Source of the DNA: a virus
Strand: one strand, 5' to 3'
Virus record (IMG/VR): IMGVR_UViG_3300009175_000083
Location: 1-21,719 of that record
DNA: 21,719 nucleotides
Shown here: positions 15,543 through 21,388 of the stretch, piece by piece
Layout of the letters: each line of letters begins with the position of its first letter
Numbering within the stretch: position 1 is the first letter of the stretch
The notes under the pieces: generated by a model
Databases searched by the model: none
What the model saw: only the letters and a program-made list of their open reading frames with translations
Told to the model about the DNA's origin: nothing
Program-made: the position numbers and the translations under genes

Positions 15543-15672
15543 TATTGAATACCTGAACTTTCTTGTTTGTCTTTTGATCTTTAGATTTTTGGTCTCTGGT
15601 TATGTCTTTTGATTTTGAGTTACTCCTCCCGGGGGAGGAGTTTTGATCTTTGAGTCTTTTTCGACTTATTGG
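15543..15672. repeat. A/T-rich repeat region between the Gam-like and Sak4-like genes
   Basis: No gene is seen in these 130 bases. GTCTTTTGAT occurs at 15569-15578 and 15604-15613, with TTTTGATCTTTGAG at 15641. Together they give the stretch a repeated T-rich pattern on the plus strand (A-rich in the mRNA). Confidence 0.45.
15622..15641. terminator. Perfect G/C hairpin upstream of the Sak4-like gene
   Basis: ACTCCTCCC (15622-15630) and GGGAGGAGT (15633-15641) are a perfect 9-bp inverted repeat with a 2-nt centre. On the plus strand TTTT follows, so it could stop antisense transcription. On the minus strand no T-run follows. There the stem sequesters a GGAGGAG ribosome-site sequence that has no start codon close behind it. 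Confidence 0.45.
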
Positions 15673-16416
15673 TTAGGATGCCTCCGGCAGATCATCAGCC
15701 TGATCGGCAATTTCGATTTTGAGAGCAGCAAGAGCTTTACTCAAGTCTTTGTCGATGGTCCCAGTGGGCACCTCATCAGCGTGGACACTAACAAAATCCG
15801 GTTTACTGGGAGTCAGGCAAATAGCCTCGAATGCTGTTATATCTAATGAAAGACAAATATCTTTCTGCTTTGCCCACTCGAAAGCTTTACCAGGATCATA
15901 TCCGATGGTTGTAGGTTTTTTGATTTGGATCCCGATTCCAGGGAATGGTTTCTTGTTTGTCTTGTCGTGGTTTGGATCCGCGTATTGCTTGACGGCCAGC
16001 TCCCGCAATTCAGTCTCAGCAATAGTTAAATCTCTCTTGTGATTGGCAAGGCTGGTGATCTGAGCCTTATACTGCTCATTTAACTGTGCAAGTGCAGCAT
16101 TATATGTTTCCTGCTCGGTTTGGACTGCCAATCTCAAATAGTGGACTGCGGTTACTTTGCGCTTAATTATTGATTCGATGGGTTCGGGTTTTGATTCCAC
16201 AAACAATTCCGCTTCCCTGGCCTCTTTGATTCGGTAGAATGCTTCCTCATTGGGAATACCATCTTCCAGGAACTTCTGGTATTGTGTTAACTCGGAATCC
16301 GACATATGTTGTAGATGGTAGAGTATAGCCTCTGCCTCTGTTTCGGCCTGGATTTCTACTGCGACCTCTGTGTGCGGGTCTATATCCTGAAACAAATCTT
16401 GTTCTTTTACGCTCAT
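15673..16416 (-). CDS. Coiled-coil protein, possibly Gam-like DNA-end-binding / nuclease inhibitor
   Basis: The 247-aa protein starts at ATG 16416, where AGGAG lies 9 nt upstream; an earlier in-frame ATG has no such site. The middle is strongly helical and charged (TEQETYNAALAQLNEQYKAQ onward, about residues 120-165), a probable coiled coil. The C-terminal part has GIGIQIKKPTTIGYDPGKAF, then EWAKQKDICLSLDITAFEAI. A helical hairpin followed by this small beta/alpha part resembles Mu Gam and related phage proteins that bind DNA ends and block host nucleases, and its place beside recombination genes fits. The resemblance is weak; Gp157-like or unknown are alternatives. Confidence 0.55.
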   Translation of the reverse strand: MSVKEQDLFQDIDPHTEVAVEIQAETEAEAILYHLQHMSDSELTQYQKFLEDGIPNEEAFYRIKEAREAELFVESKPEPIESIIKRKVTAVHYLRLAVQTEQETYNAALAQLNEQYKAQITSLANHKRDLTIAETELRELAVKQYADPNHDKTNKKPFPGIGIQIKKPTTIGYDPGKAFEWAKQKDICLSLDITAFEAICLTPSKPDFVSVHADEVPTGTIDKDLSKALAALKIEIADQADDLPEAS

Positions 16417-16461
16417 TGGTATATACTCCTTATGTGTTTCGTTATTCACTTCAATGAAAAG

Positions 16462-16492
16462 TGCTTGCTTAATCTGAACCATTAGGCAAGCA
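16462..16492 (-). terminator. 12-bp hairpin after the 80-aa gene
   Basis: TGCTTGCTTAAT (16462-16473) pairs with ATTAGGCAAGCA (16481-16492) apart from one position that is a G-T wobble or C-A mismatch depending on strand. It lies 9 nt after the stop of the 80-aa gene. On the minus strand CTTTTCATT follows, a weak T-run, so it may be a leaky terminator or attenuator within the early operon. Confidence 0.4.
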
Positions 16493-16500
16493 TTCTGCGT

Positions 16501-16743
16501 TTAAAACATCCTCGCCTGTCTACTGGACAGCGTAACAGTAACATCACCATCCTCATCCTTTTCAGGAGTAGGCACCTCAGCCTCCAATTTCACAACCAGT
16601 CGATCATAAGACAGTATCCGATTGAGATTGACAAGAATCTCTTCATAGTTCTCTAGATAACTTGGAATGCTCAACTGGATAGTCAATCCAGACTTGTCCA
16701 TACCGACTTTATTTTTCATAAAAGCGACCATTTCCATTTCCAT
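16501..16743 (-). CDS. Small hypothetical protein (80 aa)
   Basis: ATG 16743 overlaps the stop of the gene before (TGATG) with GGAG 9 nt upstream. In-frame ATGs at residues 3, 5 and 9 are alternatives. The protein has SGLTIQLSIPSYLENYEEIL followed by VNLNRILSYDRLVVKLEAEV and an acidic C-terminal DEDGDVTVTLSSRQ. This is a small alpha/beta protein without a recognised family, in the early operon before the recombination genes. Confidence 0.65.
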   Translation of the reverse strand: MEMEMVAFMKNKVGMDKSGLTIQLSIPSYLENYEEILVNLNRILSYDRLVVKLEAEVPTPEKDEDGDVTVTLSSRQARMF

Positions 16744-16988
16744 CAGGCAATACTCCTTTCATCATCTTTCGTGTTCACCCACTCCAGCATCATGATTTGA
16801 ACTTGGTCGGGTGGGTAGCCAAGATCCAGCAGTCTGTATCGCTCTTTCCTGTAAGCAGCTGCATCGGCATTGATCTGGGCTTGCAATTCAGGTGTCCAGT
16901 TCGGGTCAATACGGTCCTGACTGGCATCTGCAGCGGCGTCGTCACGATTTTCACGATGCTGATTCGGTGTTCGTGGATTCGCATACAT
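16743..16988 (-). CDS. Small hypothetical protein (81 aa)
   Basis: It starts at ATG 16988, with AAAGGAG 7 nt upstream. The N-terminal 30 residues are polar and probably disordered (Asn/Arg/Asp/Ala-rich). The rest is helical: TPELQAQINADAAAYRKERY and LLDLGYPPDQVQIMMLEWVN. No known domain. It overlaps its upstream neighbour by 38 nt and its downstream neighbour by 1 nt, typical of the small early genes here. Confidence 0.65.
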   Translation of the reverse strand: MYANPRTPNQHRENRDDAAADASQDRIDPNWTPELQAQINADAAAYRKERYRLLDLGYPPDQVQIMMLEWVNTKDDERSIA

Positions 16989-17142
16989 TAGCTAACTCCT
17001 TTACTTCGCCTCTCGGTTCCCATAAACATATTGTGTTACCAACACAGTTTTCGCATTCTGGAGTATATTCGTCATTGTCTCCGGTTTTGCATGTGTGGCA
17101 CTGGTGATCCATGCAGGTAGCGATGTTCCATTCGTGGCTCAT
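16951..17142 (-). CDS. Small Cys-rich, probably zinc-binding protein (63 aa)
   Basis: ATG 17142 overlaps the stop of the 55-aa coiled-coil gene and has GGAG 7 nt upstream; an in-frame TTG precedes it. Cys residues are spaced as two pairs: CMDHQCHTCKTG and, 11 residues on, CENCVGNTIC. That is a treble-clef or ribbon-like metal site. It overlaps the next gene by 38 nt, yet the ribosome site and Cys pattern support a real gene. Function is unknown. Confidence 0.6.
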   Translation of the reverse strand: MSHEWNIATCMDHQCHTCKTGDNDEYTPECENCVGNTICLWEPRGEVKELANVCESTNTESAS

Positions 17143-17309
17143 CAATTCGCTCCAATGATCCTGGTCAACGCATCGACAGCCTGCTTCAACCTACTGGCAG
17201 CATCCTCAGCCCTGATTACTCGTTCAATCAACCTGGATTCGTTGGCCGCATAAGTCTCCACTTTTGATTGCAGCTCATCGATCATCGATTGTTGTTCAGC
17301 TTTGGTCAT
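17142..17309 (-). CDS. Short coiled-coil protein (55 aa)
   Basis: ATG 17309 overlaps the TGA of the membrane-protein gene (ATGA) and its own stop overlaps the next ATG. The sequence is one long amphipathic helix: MTKAEQQSMIDELQSKVETY, then LIERVIRAEDAASRLKQAVD, with hydrophobics at heptad-like spacing. A weak GGGTG ribosome site lies 4 nt upstream. A small coiled-coil next to a membrane protein is reminiscent of holin-region or scaffold-like pairs, but no such role is shown. Confidence 0.6.
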   Translation of the reverse strand: MTKAEQQSMIDELQSKVETYAANESRLIERVIRAEDAASRLKQAVDALTRIIGAN

Positions 17310-17668
17310 TTCGCACCCGCTGTCTGCGACTGGATGATCTGACTCAAACTCTGCTTGTCAGTGACCCGCTGGTAAATCTGGGATCCAACCGCCAGAAGCA
17401 GGAACCCAAGGATGAATATAATAATCCATCGCTCGATCTTGCCGGAGTCCCATAGGTTGGCTAACCAGAACGTTGCACTGGCTTTCCAATCCCTCCTGCG
17501 ATAACTACCCTTGTTAACGCCCCTGGGGCGTCTGCGTCTGCCAGTTCCGACAAACAGTATATTGATATCGTTTGCGATTGAACGATGCTGCTCAATGGGG
17601 CAACTCGGTGAATACATGCCCCTGGGGCAAGTGCAGCGCAATGTCGGTGTGGTTTTAGTCGGTATCAT
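17306..17668 (-). CDS. Single-pass membrane protein with Cys-rich N-terminus (120 aa)
   Basis: ATG 17668 was chosen over an upstream in-frame start because it gives the usual short (14 nt) overlap with the preceding gene. The N-terminal part contains RCTCPRGMYSPSCPIEQHRS (about 9-28) with three Cys and a His, a possible metal site. A basic segment GRRRRPRGVNKGSYRRR follows (about 42-58). One membrane helix, WIIIFILGFLLLAVGSQIY, lies near 80-98, with a polar C-terminal tail. The basic segment before the helix suggests a cytoplasmic N-terminus. Superinfection exclusion or a membrane anchor is possible; no family is recognised. Confidence 0.66.
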   Translation of the reverse strand: MIPTKTTPTLRCTCPRGMYSPSCPIEQHRSIANDINILFVGTGRRRRPRGVNKGSYRRRDWKASATFWLANLWDSGKIERWIIIFILGFLLLAVGSQIYQRVTDKQSLSQIIQSQTAGAK

Positions 17669-18062
17669 TTTGCACCGCCAAATATGTTTCAACCGGGATT
17701 GCATCAGGATCAACATAACCGCCCTCAACATAAGGCAGAATGTTTTCGTCAACCCAATAACATGGGTGTGACTGACCTAGCATCTGGTAGCAATCAGAAC
17801 AAGGCATAGGCTGTGGCTTATTCTTGCTTTCCTTGTAGTATTTGCACTTGTAGCACTGATGCTTGTAGTCGTCACAGGATTTCGGATGCCCTAAGTGGCA
17901 ATCAAAAACAACTTCCGGGTATGCCTTATCAAGCACATTGATAGCATTTACAGCCTTATTAGCCAACCATCCCAGGTCGTAACTGTTAGACTCGACGACA
18001 TTTTTGTTGATTATTTGCCGGACTAAACTTAATGCAAGTTCATGCTTCTCAGAATTATTCAC
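17655..18062 (-). CDS. Cys-rich hypothetical protein (135 aa)
   Basis: It starts at GTG 18062, overlapping the upstream stop (GTGA), with a strong GGAGG 7-8 nt before it. The N-terminal 50 residues are helical. The centre is dense in Cys/His: FDCHLGHPKSCDDYKHQCYK, then CKYYK and CSDCYQMLGQSHPCYW (about 53-102), which suggests one or two zinc sites. The C-terminus is acidic. It may bind nucleic acid or protein, but no family is recognised. It belongs to the run of small early genes at 16.5-19.1 kb. Confidence 0.7.
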   Translation of the reverse strand: MNNSEKHELALSLVRQIINKNVVESNSYDLGWLANKAVNAINVLDKAYPEVVFDCHLGHPKSCDDYKHQCYKCKYYKESKNKPQPMPCSDCYQMLGQSHPCYWVDENILPYVEGGYVDPDAIPVETYLAVQNDTD

Positions 18063-18319
18063 TTCAATCCCTCCAATGTAGCTAATTCAGCCTGTAAGCT
18101 GGCCATCTGCTCCCGCAATTCCTGTCTCCGCAGTTCAGCAGGATCCACAACGGCTATAGGTTCGTCTTTGTTAACGGCCAGTAGAATAGATCTCGTTTTC
18201 CGCACTGCTGCAGTCAGCTCAGGATTTAACAATCCGGCAAAACCTCTGACTGCCGGCTGCAAGTCTGCAGAGTCGGACATTACGAAATTTGTATTCATTT
18301 GTAGCCGTTTCCGTTTCAT
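18059..18319 (-). CDS. Small protein with C-terminal coiled coil (86 aa)
   Basis: The start at ATG 18319 has GGAG 7 nt upstream and overlaps the upstream stop (TGATG). A basic start (MKRKRLQ) leads to a mixed region LNPELTAAVRKTRSILLAVN. The C-terminal helix AELRRQELREQMASLQAELA onward (about 61-83) is a clear coiled-coil heptad pattern. It may be an oligomeric early regulator or adaptor; no family is recognised. Confidence 0.62.
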   Translation of the reverse strand: MKRKRLQMNTNFVMSDSADLQPAVRGFAGLLNPELTAAVRKTRSILLAVNKDEPIAVVDPAELRRQELREQMASLQAELATLEGLK

Positions 18320-18543
18320 CAGTTAGCTCCGAAGAATTTCCTTGATTTGGATGGGCAAACAGTCGTATAATCAGTTTGGAAAGAGATACGGCTCCCTTGA
18401 GCTTTGATAGTTTCCGTTATCGCCGTATCTCTTTCACCCCCTGTGTTTACCGTTCCCTCACTCGCTTTCTGCTCAAGAATTCCAGGTATTTGTACGGGTT
18501 TTTCGCCTATATAGGTTTTATTTGCAGTATTGTGTGCTAACAT
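18319..18543 (-). CDS. Small hypothetical protein (74 aa)
   Basis: ATG 18543 is preferred, with AGGGGTG 8 nt upstream. A longer form starting at TTG 18591 (90 aa) would overlap the previous gene but has no ribosome site. The protein is polar and Thr/Lys-rich with few hydrophobics (KTYIGEKPVQIPGILEQKAS near the start, SFQTDYTTVCPSKSRKFF near the end) and is probably partly disordered. No function can be assigned. Confidence 0.5.
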   Translation of the reverse strand: MLAHNTANKTYIGEKPVQIPGILEQKASEGTVNTGGERDTAITETIKAQGSRISFQTDYTTVCPSKSRKFFGAN

Positions 18544-18587
18544 CTGTTTGTCACCCCTGCGTATCGCGTCCCATTTGGGAATATGGT

Positions 18588-18806
18588 TCAATCGTCGACA
18601 GCTTTCAGTCCTTTTCTATGCGCCCACACGTCCAGATCAACCTGGGCTTCTTTCTGTGTCTTGCGCATAGGTAACGCTGGACTGATCACCCTATGCATAC
18701 TGGTTTTGCCCATCTTTATCCGAACGGTGAACCAATCTCCAGTGGGTCCGCCGATGCCCTGGGTTATGCAGTATGTGTATCCGTCTGCAGAGTATCGCTT
18801 AGGCAT
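18588..18806 (-). CDS. Small hypothetical protein (72 aa)
   Basis: ATG 18806 has AGGAG 7 nt upstream and overlaps the upstream gene by 8 nt. The sequence is a compact basic alpha/beta protein: YTYCITQGIGGPTGDWFTVR then a C-terminal helix KTQKEAQVDLDVWAHRKGLK. I do not recognise a family. The strong ribosome site and coupling argue that it is expressed. Confidence 0.64.
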   Translation of the reverse strand: MPKRYSADGYTYCITQGIGGPTGDWFTVRIKMGKTSMHRVISPALPMRKTQKEAQVDLDVWAHRKGLKAVDD

Positions 18807-19119
18807 TGACCGGCTCCTTGTCGAAACTTGCTATACAGAAAGATGTCTGCACCTTTCGGGTCTTGGGATCCTCATCTCTCTGCATATAGTGCCACTCGTT
18901 TTTGACCGCAAGCTTATCCAATGCCTCCGCGGCTTCTTCCACAGTCTCGAAAACACCAAATCGTTTTACTGGATGGGGTATGACACCGTAGGCTTTGCGC
19001 CAGTCAATCATCCATCCATCTCCGTCAGGGGATTCTACGACTGCGTAAATCTTGGAATCGCCATCAAAACCAAGATAGGATGCTTTGTCGTAATATTTGC
19101 CGTCTTTAGAAAGTCCCAT
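18799..19119 (-). CDS. Small hypothetical protein (106 aa)
   Basis: ATG 19119 follows the TAG of the pentapeptide-repeat gene directly (TAGATG), so translation is probably coupled; the ribosome site is weak. The N-terminal half is beta-rich (YLGFDGDSKIYAVVESPDGD, then GWMIDWRK). A helix FETVEEAAEALDKLAVKNEW (about 56-75) follows, like small phage proteins that pack a helix on a sheet. No named family is recognised. Confidence 0.66.
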   Translation of the reverse strand: MGLSKDGKYYDKASYLGFDGDSKIYAVVESPDGDGWMIDWRKAYGVIPHPVKRFGVFETVEEAAEALDKLAVKNEWHYMQRDEDPKTRKVQTSFCIASFDKEPVNA

Positions 19120-19800
19120 CTAACTCGAAGCCTCGGCCGGTTCGTTTGCTTCTGTAGTCTCAACTGGAGCTTCAACCAATCCGATTTCTACCAAATCTTT
19201 CTCACCCACTACATTACAGCGCCAAAGGCGTATTTTTCCATCGGTGCCAACTGGAATACAGGCGATATCGGCTGCAGTGAACTCAACAACCAATATGCGA
19301 TTAGTTATTTGCCATTCGCGCATACACCAGTCAAGTGTGGCTACGTTTATACCAGCCCCACATTGTTCACGATCGTTAGTATCTGCTTCCGTTTCACAGA
19401 CTTCCTCACCCATAATGTATTTCAGTCGTTTATGGTGTATTGGGGATTGGAGATCATGCGTAACCAGCTTGTAAAGCCTAATCGGTCCAGGTTGATCGAG
19501 AAGCATCATCAAAGGAATGGATTTATATTTACTCACCCCGTTGGCCCTGGACAGGTCGGCCCCATACAGGTTGGCCCCATACAGGTCGGCCCCATACAGG
19601 TTGGCCCCATACAGGTTGGCCCCAGACAGGTTGGCCCCATACAGGTTGGCCCTGGACAGGTCGGCCCCAGACAGGTTGGCCTTTTTATCCACAACAGCCG
19701 CTTTCAGGTCTGCGTATTCGCCTGCAATGATTATTTCGCCTGTAAATCGGTGTTTGATTTCGATGTGCTGCAGTTTTGGTTCGTTGTTCTCAATTGTCAT
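19120..19800 (-). CDS. Pentapeptide-repeat protein with DUF5758-like C-terminal domain (226 aa)
   Basis: ATG 19800 is preferred (AGGAG 11 nt upstream); a GTG three codons earlier is only 2 nt from the same ribosome site. Residues about 40-90 are nine consecutive A(N/D)LxG/R pentapeptides ([15 protein letters not shown]), predicted to form a right-handed beta-helix turn. The C-terminal part ([53 protein letters not shown]) is the domain often found behind phage pentapeptide repeats. Known pentapeptide proteins can mimic DNA, but the tract here is short, so a structural or recognition role is as likely. It is the second gene of the early leftward operon. Confidence 0.8.
   Translation of the reverse strand: MTIENNEPKLQHIEIKHRFTGEIIIAGEYADLKAAVVDKKANLSGADLSRANLYGANLSGANLYGANLYGADLYGANLYGADLSRANGVSKYKSIPLMMLLDQPGPIRLYKLVTHDLQSPIHHKRLKYIMGEEVCETEADTNDREQCGAGINVATLDWCMREWQITNRILVVEFTAADIACIPVGTDGKIRLWRCNVVGEKDLVEIGLVEAPVETTEANEPAEASS
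19543..19677 (-). repeat. Nine tandem 15-bp DNA repeats coding for the pentapeptides
   Basis: Nine 15-bp units run from 19543 to 19677, all variants of GGCCCCATACAGGTT with changes confined to a few positions (CCATA/CCAGA/CTGGA and a final T/C). The near-identity at DNA level, including synonymous sites, points to recent duplication or gene conversion. Copy-number change would stay in frame. Confidence 0.85.
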
Positions 19801-19827
19801 TTCAATCACTTCTCCTATCTAGCGGCG

Positions 19828-20025
19828 TCAGGCCGCTGTTGTGTTGTTAATGCTCAGCCCGTGAATAACACTCATCACGGAAAGAACCCAGCGCTCGGTA
19901 ACTTCGATCCTGCCATTTTCGATGTCACAAAGCGAAGACCTATCTACCAGTCCGAGTGCTTTTGCAAGTTTGGTCTGATTGACACCTGCGGCAGTTCGAG
20001 CTTTTTCTATGTCTTGTCCTGTCAT
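19828..20025 (-). CDS. Cro-like HTH (XRE family) repressor (65 aa)
   Basis: This is the first gene of the leftward early operon, with ATG 20025 and a strong GGGAGG 6 nt upstream. The protein is a single XRE-type helix-turn-helix: IEKARTAAGVNQTKLAKALG and SSLCDIENGRIEVTERWVLS (about 6-50). It is transcribed divergently from the cI-like gene and lies beside two operator-like repeats, so a Cro-type role in the lysis-lysogeny choice is likely. Confidence 0.85.
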   Translation of the reverse strand: MTGQDIEKARTAAGVNQTKLAKALGLVDRSSLCDIENGRIEVTERWVLSVMSVIHGLSINNTTAA

Positions 20026-20043
20026 GGTTTACCTCCCTTTCAG

Positions 20044-20072
20044 CTGTCAACTGCGGTTGACACTCATATATT
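20044..20072 (+). promoter_or_regulatory. Possible rightward promoter for the repressor operon
   Basis: On the plus strand CTGTCA (20044-20049, 4 of 6 to TTGACA) and TATATT (20067-20072) are 17 bp apart and overlap O1, which would allow autoregulation of the cI-like gene with a leader of about 75 nt. It is weaker than the leftward promoter. Confidence 0.4.
20045..20062. promoter_or_regulatory. Operator O1: perfect TGTCAAC-N4-GTTGACA palindrome
   Basis: TGTCAAC (20045-20051), TGCG spacer, GTTGACA (20056-20062) is a perfect 7-4-7 dyad. It covers the expected start point of the leftward promoter (whose -10 is at 20068-20073), so a repressor bound here would block it. A dyad of this size suits an HTH dimer such as the cI-like or Cro-like protein. 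Confidence 0.75.
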
Positions 20073-20096
20073 ACAACATCTTTTCCGGGCTGTCAA
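20068..20096 (-). promoter_or_regulatory. Early leftward sigma-70 promoter
   Basis: On the minus strand TTGACA (20096-20091) and TAATAT (20073-20068) are separated by exactly 17 bp. This drives the Cro-like gene and the operon beyond. It is framed by O2 at the -35 and O1 at the start point. Confidence 0.82.
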
Positions 20097-20108
20097 CAGT
20101 TGCGGACA
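20091..20108. promoter_or_regulatory. Operator O2: degenerate second dyad overlapping the -35 box
   Basis: TGTCAACAGTTGCGGACA repeats the O1 left half exactly; its right half GCGGACA is a poor match to GTTGACA. Centre-to-centre distance to O1 is 46 bp. Its left half is the complement of the leftward -35 TTGACA. Confidence 0.6.
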
Positions 20109-20154
20109 AGTATTTTTAAAAAAACCAATCTTTTTTTGAGAGGAGTCTGTTAGA

Positions 20155-20610
20155 ATGTCAACAACAGTTTTGGACGCGAGGATTTATACAGTGTCAAAGA
20201 TAAATAATGAGTGGGCAAGTAAGATTAGAGAGCTGCTGTCCGTGCACAATCTAACGTTACGGGATGCAGAGACTTTTACTAATGTTGCGGCTACCAGAAC
20301 ATATATATCTGATTGGACACACGGCAAAGTTCCGCAATATCAGATAGCTGTGGACTTCTTGAGTTATTTCCCACGAGAAGAAGCTATCGAATGTTTGCGC
20401 GCTGCCGGGTATGATGCCCCTGCAAAGTGGATTGAAACCGAAATCCCTAAATCCCCAGAGGAAAAACTAACCGAAGCCCTGGAGGAAGTCCTCTTCCGTG
20501 ATAACCACGGCAAATATAACGACCACACGAAAGACCTGCTTGCCAAAGCACTCGACAAGATAAACGCCATAGAAAGAAGCAAAGAGATTAAGAAAAGGAG
20601 TGAGAATTGA
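20155..20610 (+). CDS. cI/ImmR-like HTH repressor without protease domain (151 aa)
   Basis: ATG 20155 has GAGAGGAG 9 nt upstream. The helix-turn-helix region lies at about 18-80 (WASKIRELLSVHNLTLRDAE, then RTYISDWTHGKVPQYQIAVD). A charged helical C-terminus (PEEKLTEALEEVLFRD, then TKDLLAKALDKINAIERSKE) probably makes it oligomerise. There is no S24 self-cleavage domain, so it is likely removed by the metallopeptidase encoded two genes on, as in ImmR/ImmA systems. It would repress the leftward promoter through O1/O2. Its stop overlaps the TTG of the next ORF. Confidence 0.8.
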   Translation: MSTTVLDARIYTVSKINNEWASKIRELLSVHNLTLRDAETFTNVAATRTYISDWTHGKVPQYQIAVDFLSYFPREEAIECLRAAGYDAPAKWIETEIPKSPEEKLTEALEEVLFRDNHGKYNDHTKDLLAKALDKINAIERSKEIKKRSEN

Positions 20611-20753
20611 ACCTTAAGTTTTTGATACTCGAAAACAAGAGAGCAAACCTGAACAGCACACCTGTCATTTGTGACACCGACGTCAACAAAAGGATAAAGC
20701 TCCAATGGGAAAAATCGACAATGCGGTCTTACAGGCCAGATTATTATCATTAA
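20607..20753 (+). CDS. Small TTG-start ORF between repressor and ImmA (48 aa)
   Basis: TTG 20607 overlaps the repressor stop (TTGA) and has an excellent AAAGGAG 6 nt upstream, better than most genes here. The predicted protein begins NLKFLILENKRANLNSTPVI and ends in a basic/aromatic RSYRPDYYH. It overlaps the ImmA gene by 49 nt in another frame. There is no family match. It may be a true immunity-operon peptide or a coupling ORF that carries ribosomes to immA. Confidence 0.5.
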   Translation: MNLKFLILENKRANLNSTPVICDTDVNKRIKLQWEKSTMRSYRPDYYH

Positions 20754-21292
20754 GCTCAGACTCAATACCTGTTAACGTGAAGAAACTAGCGAAAGGCCTT
20801 AATGTTACCGTTTTGTATGAAGACATCGGTGAATGCTCAGGCTTTTACACAGCCCGCTCGTGTGGCTGTTACATCGTAGTAAACAAGAACCAACCTACTG
20901 TTCGCCAACGCTGGACTATCTCGCACGAACTGGGTCACCACGCCCTACCATCTCCCCGCTCCATAGAATACTTCTCCACTCGCGAAAGAGCCTGCAACAC
21001 ATTTGCAGCAGAGTTATTGATGCCGGAAAACGCAGTCAGGCTTTACCTCCCCTCGTTCCTCTGCAATACTTGGACTGACACTTCCGATGCAATGGCAAAA
21101 TACTTCGATGTCAGCCCCCAGGCTGCACTTTTTCGACTTGAAGAATTAAATATAATCGAAAATATCAGCGTCAACCAATTACGCGAGGCTTATATTGCTG
21201 TGAAGGCAATGAACATGCCTGAACATTCCCAATTACCTGCAGCAATGCAGATCGCAGATTTCATCAGTGAAATGAGTAAAGACAAGAATTAG
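20705..21292 (+). CDS. immA: ImmA/IrrE family zinc metallopeptidase
   Basis: The 195-aa protein has the zinc protease signature HELGH (residues 74-78) and the conserved downstream ERACNTFAAELLMP (93-106), whose Glu103 is the expected third ligand. ImmA enzymes cut the cognate HTH repressor when the host SOS or other signal triggers induction (known for ICEBs1). Here the repressor is two genes upstream on the same transcript. ATG 20705 has AAAGGA about 10 nt upstream. The C-terminal half (after about 115) is a helical domain, as in relatives. Confidence 0.9.
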   Translation: MGKIDNAVLQARLLSLSSDSIPVNVKKLAKGLNVTVLYEDIGECSGFYTARSCGCYIVVNKNQPTVRQRWTISHELGHHALPSPRSIEYFSTRERACNTFAAELLMPENAVRLYLPSFLCNTWTDTSDAMAKYFDVSPQAALFRLEELNIIENISVNQLREAYIAVKAMNMPEHSQLPAAMQIADFISEMSKDKN

Positions 21293-21306
21293 GATGAAAT
21301 GTAATT

Positions 21307-21336
21307 GCCGATCTGGCTATGTCCAGCTGGATCGGC
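21307..21336 (+). terminator. Hairpin after the ImmA gene, weak terminator
   Basis: GCCGATCTGGCT (21307-21318) pairs with AGCTGGATCGGC (21325-21336) as a 12-bp stem (two G-T wobbles) and a 6-nt loop, 15 nt after the ImmA stop. The following AGGCTTTATAATAA has only a short T-run. It probably ends the rightward immunity transcript. Confidence 0.5.
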
Positions 21337-21388
21337 AGGCTTTATAATAATAACTCCGTGCCAGTATGGACGGCTGGAGGTAACGATA

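Noticed and set aside
19543-19677. CRISPR array
   Set aside because: The unit is 15 bp with no spacers and encodes in-frame pentapeptides.
18583-20139. 518-aa open frame on the plus strand
   Set aside because: It lies antisense to the pentapeptide-repeat gene and at least three other minus-strand genes that have ribosome sites and coupled stops. The frame is kept open partly by the 15-bp repeats, and the peptide is repetitive (VGPIQVGP) without a domain.
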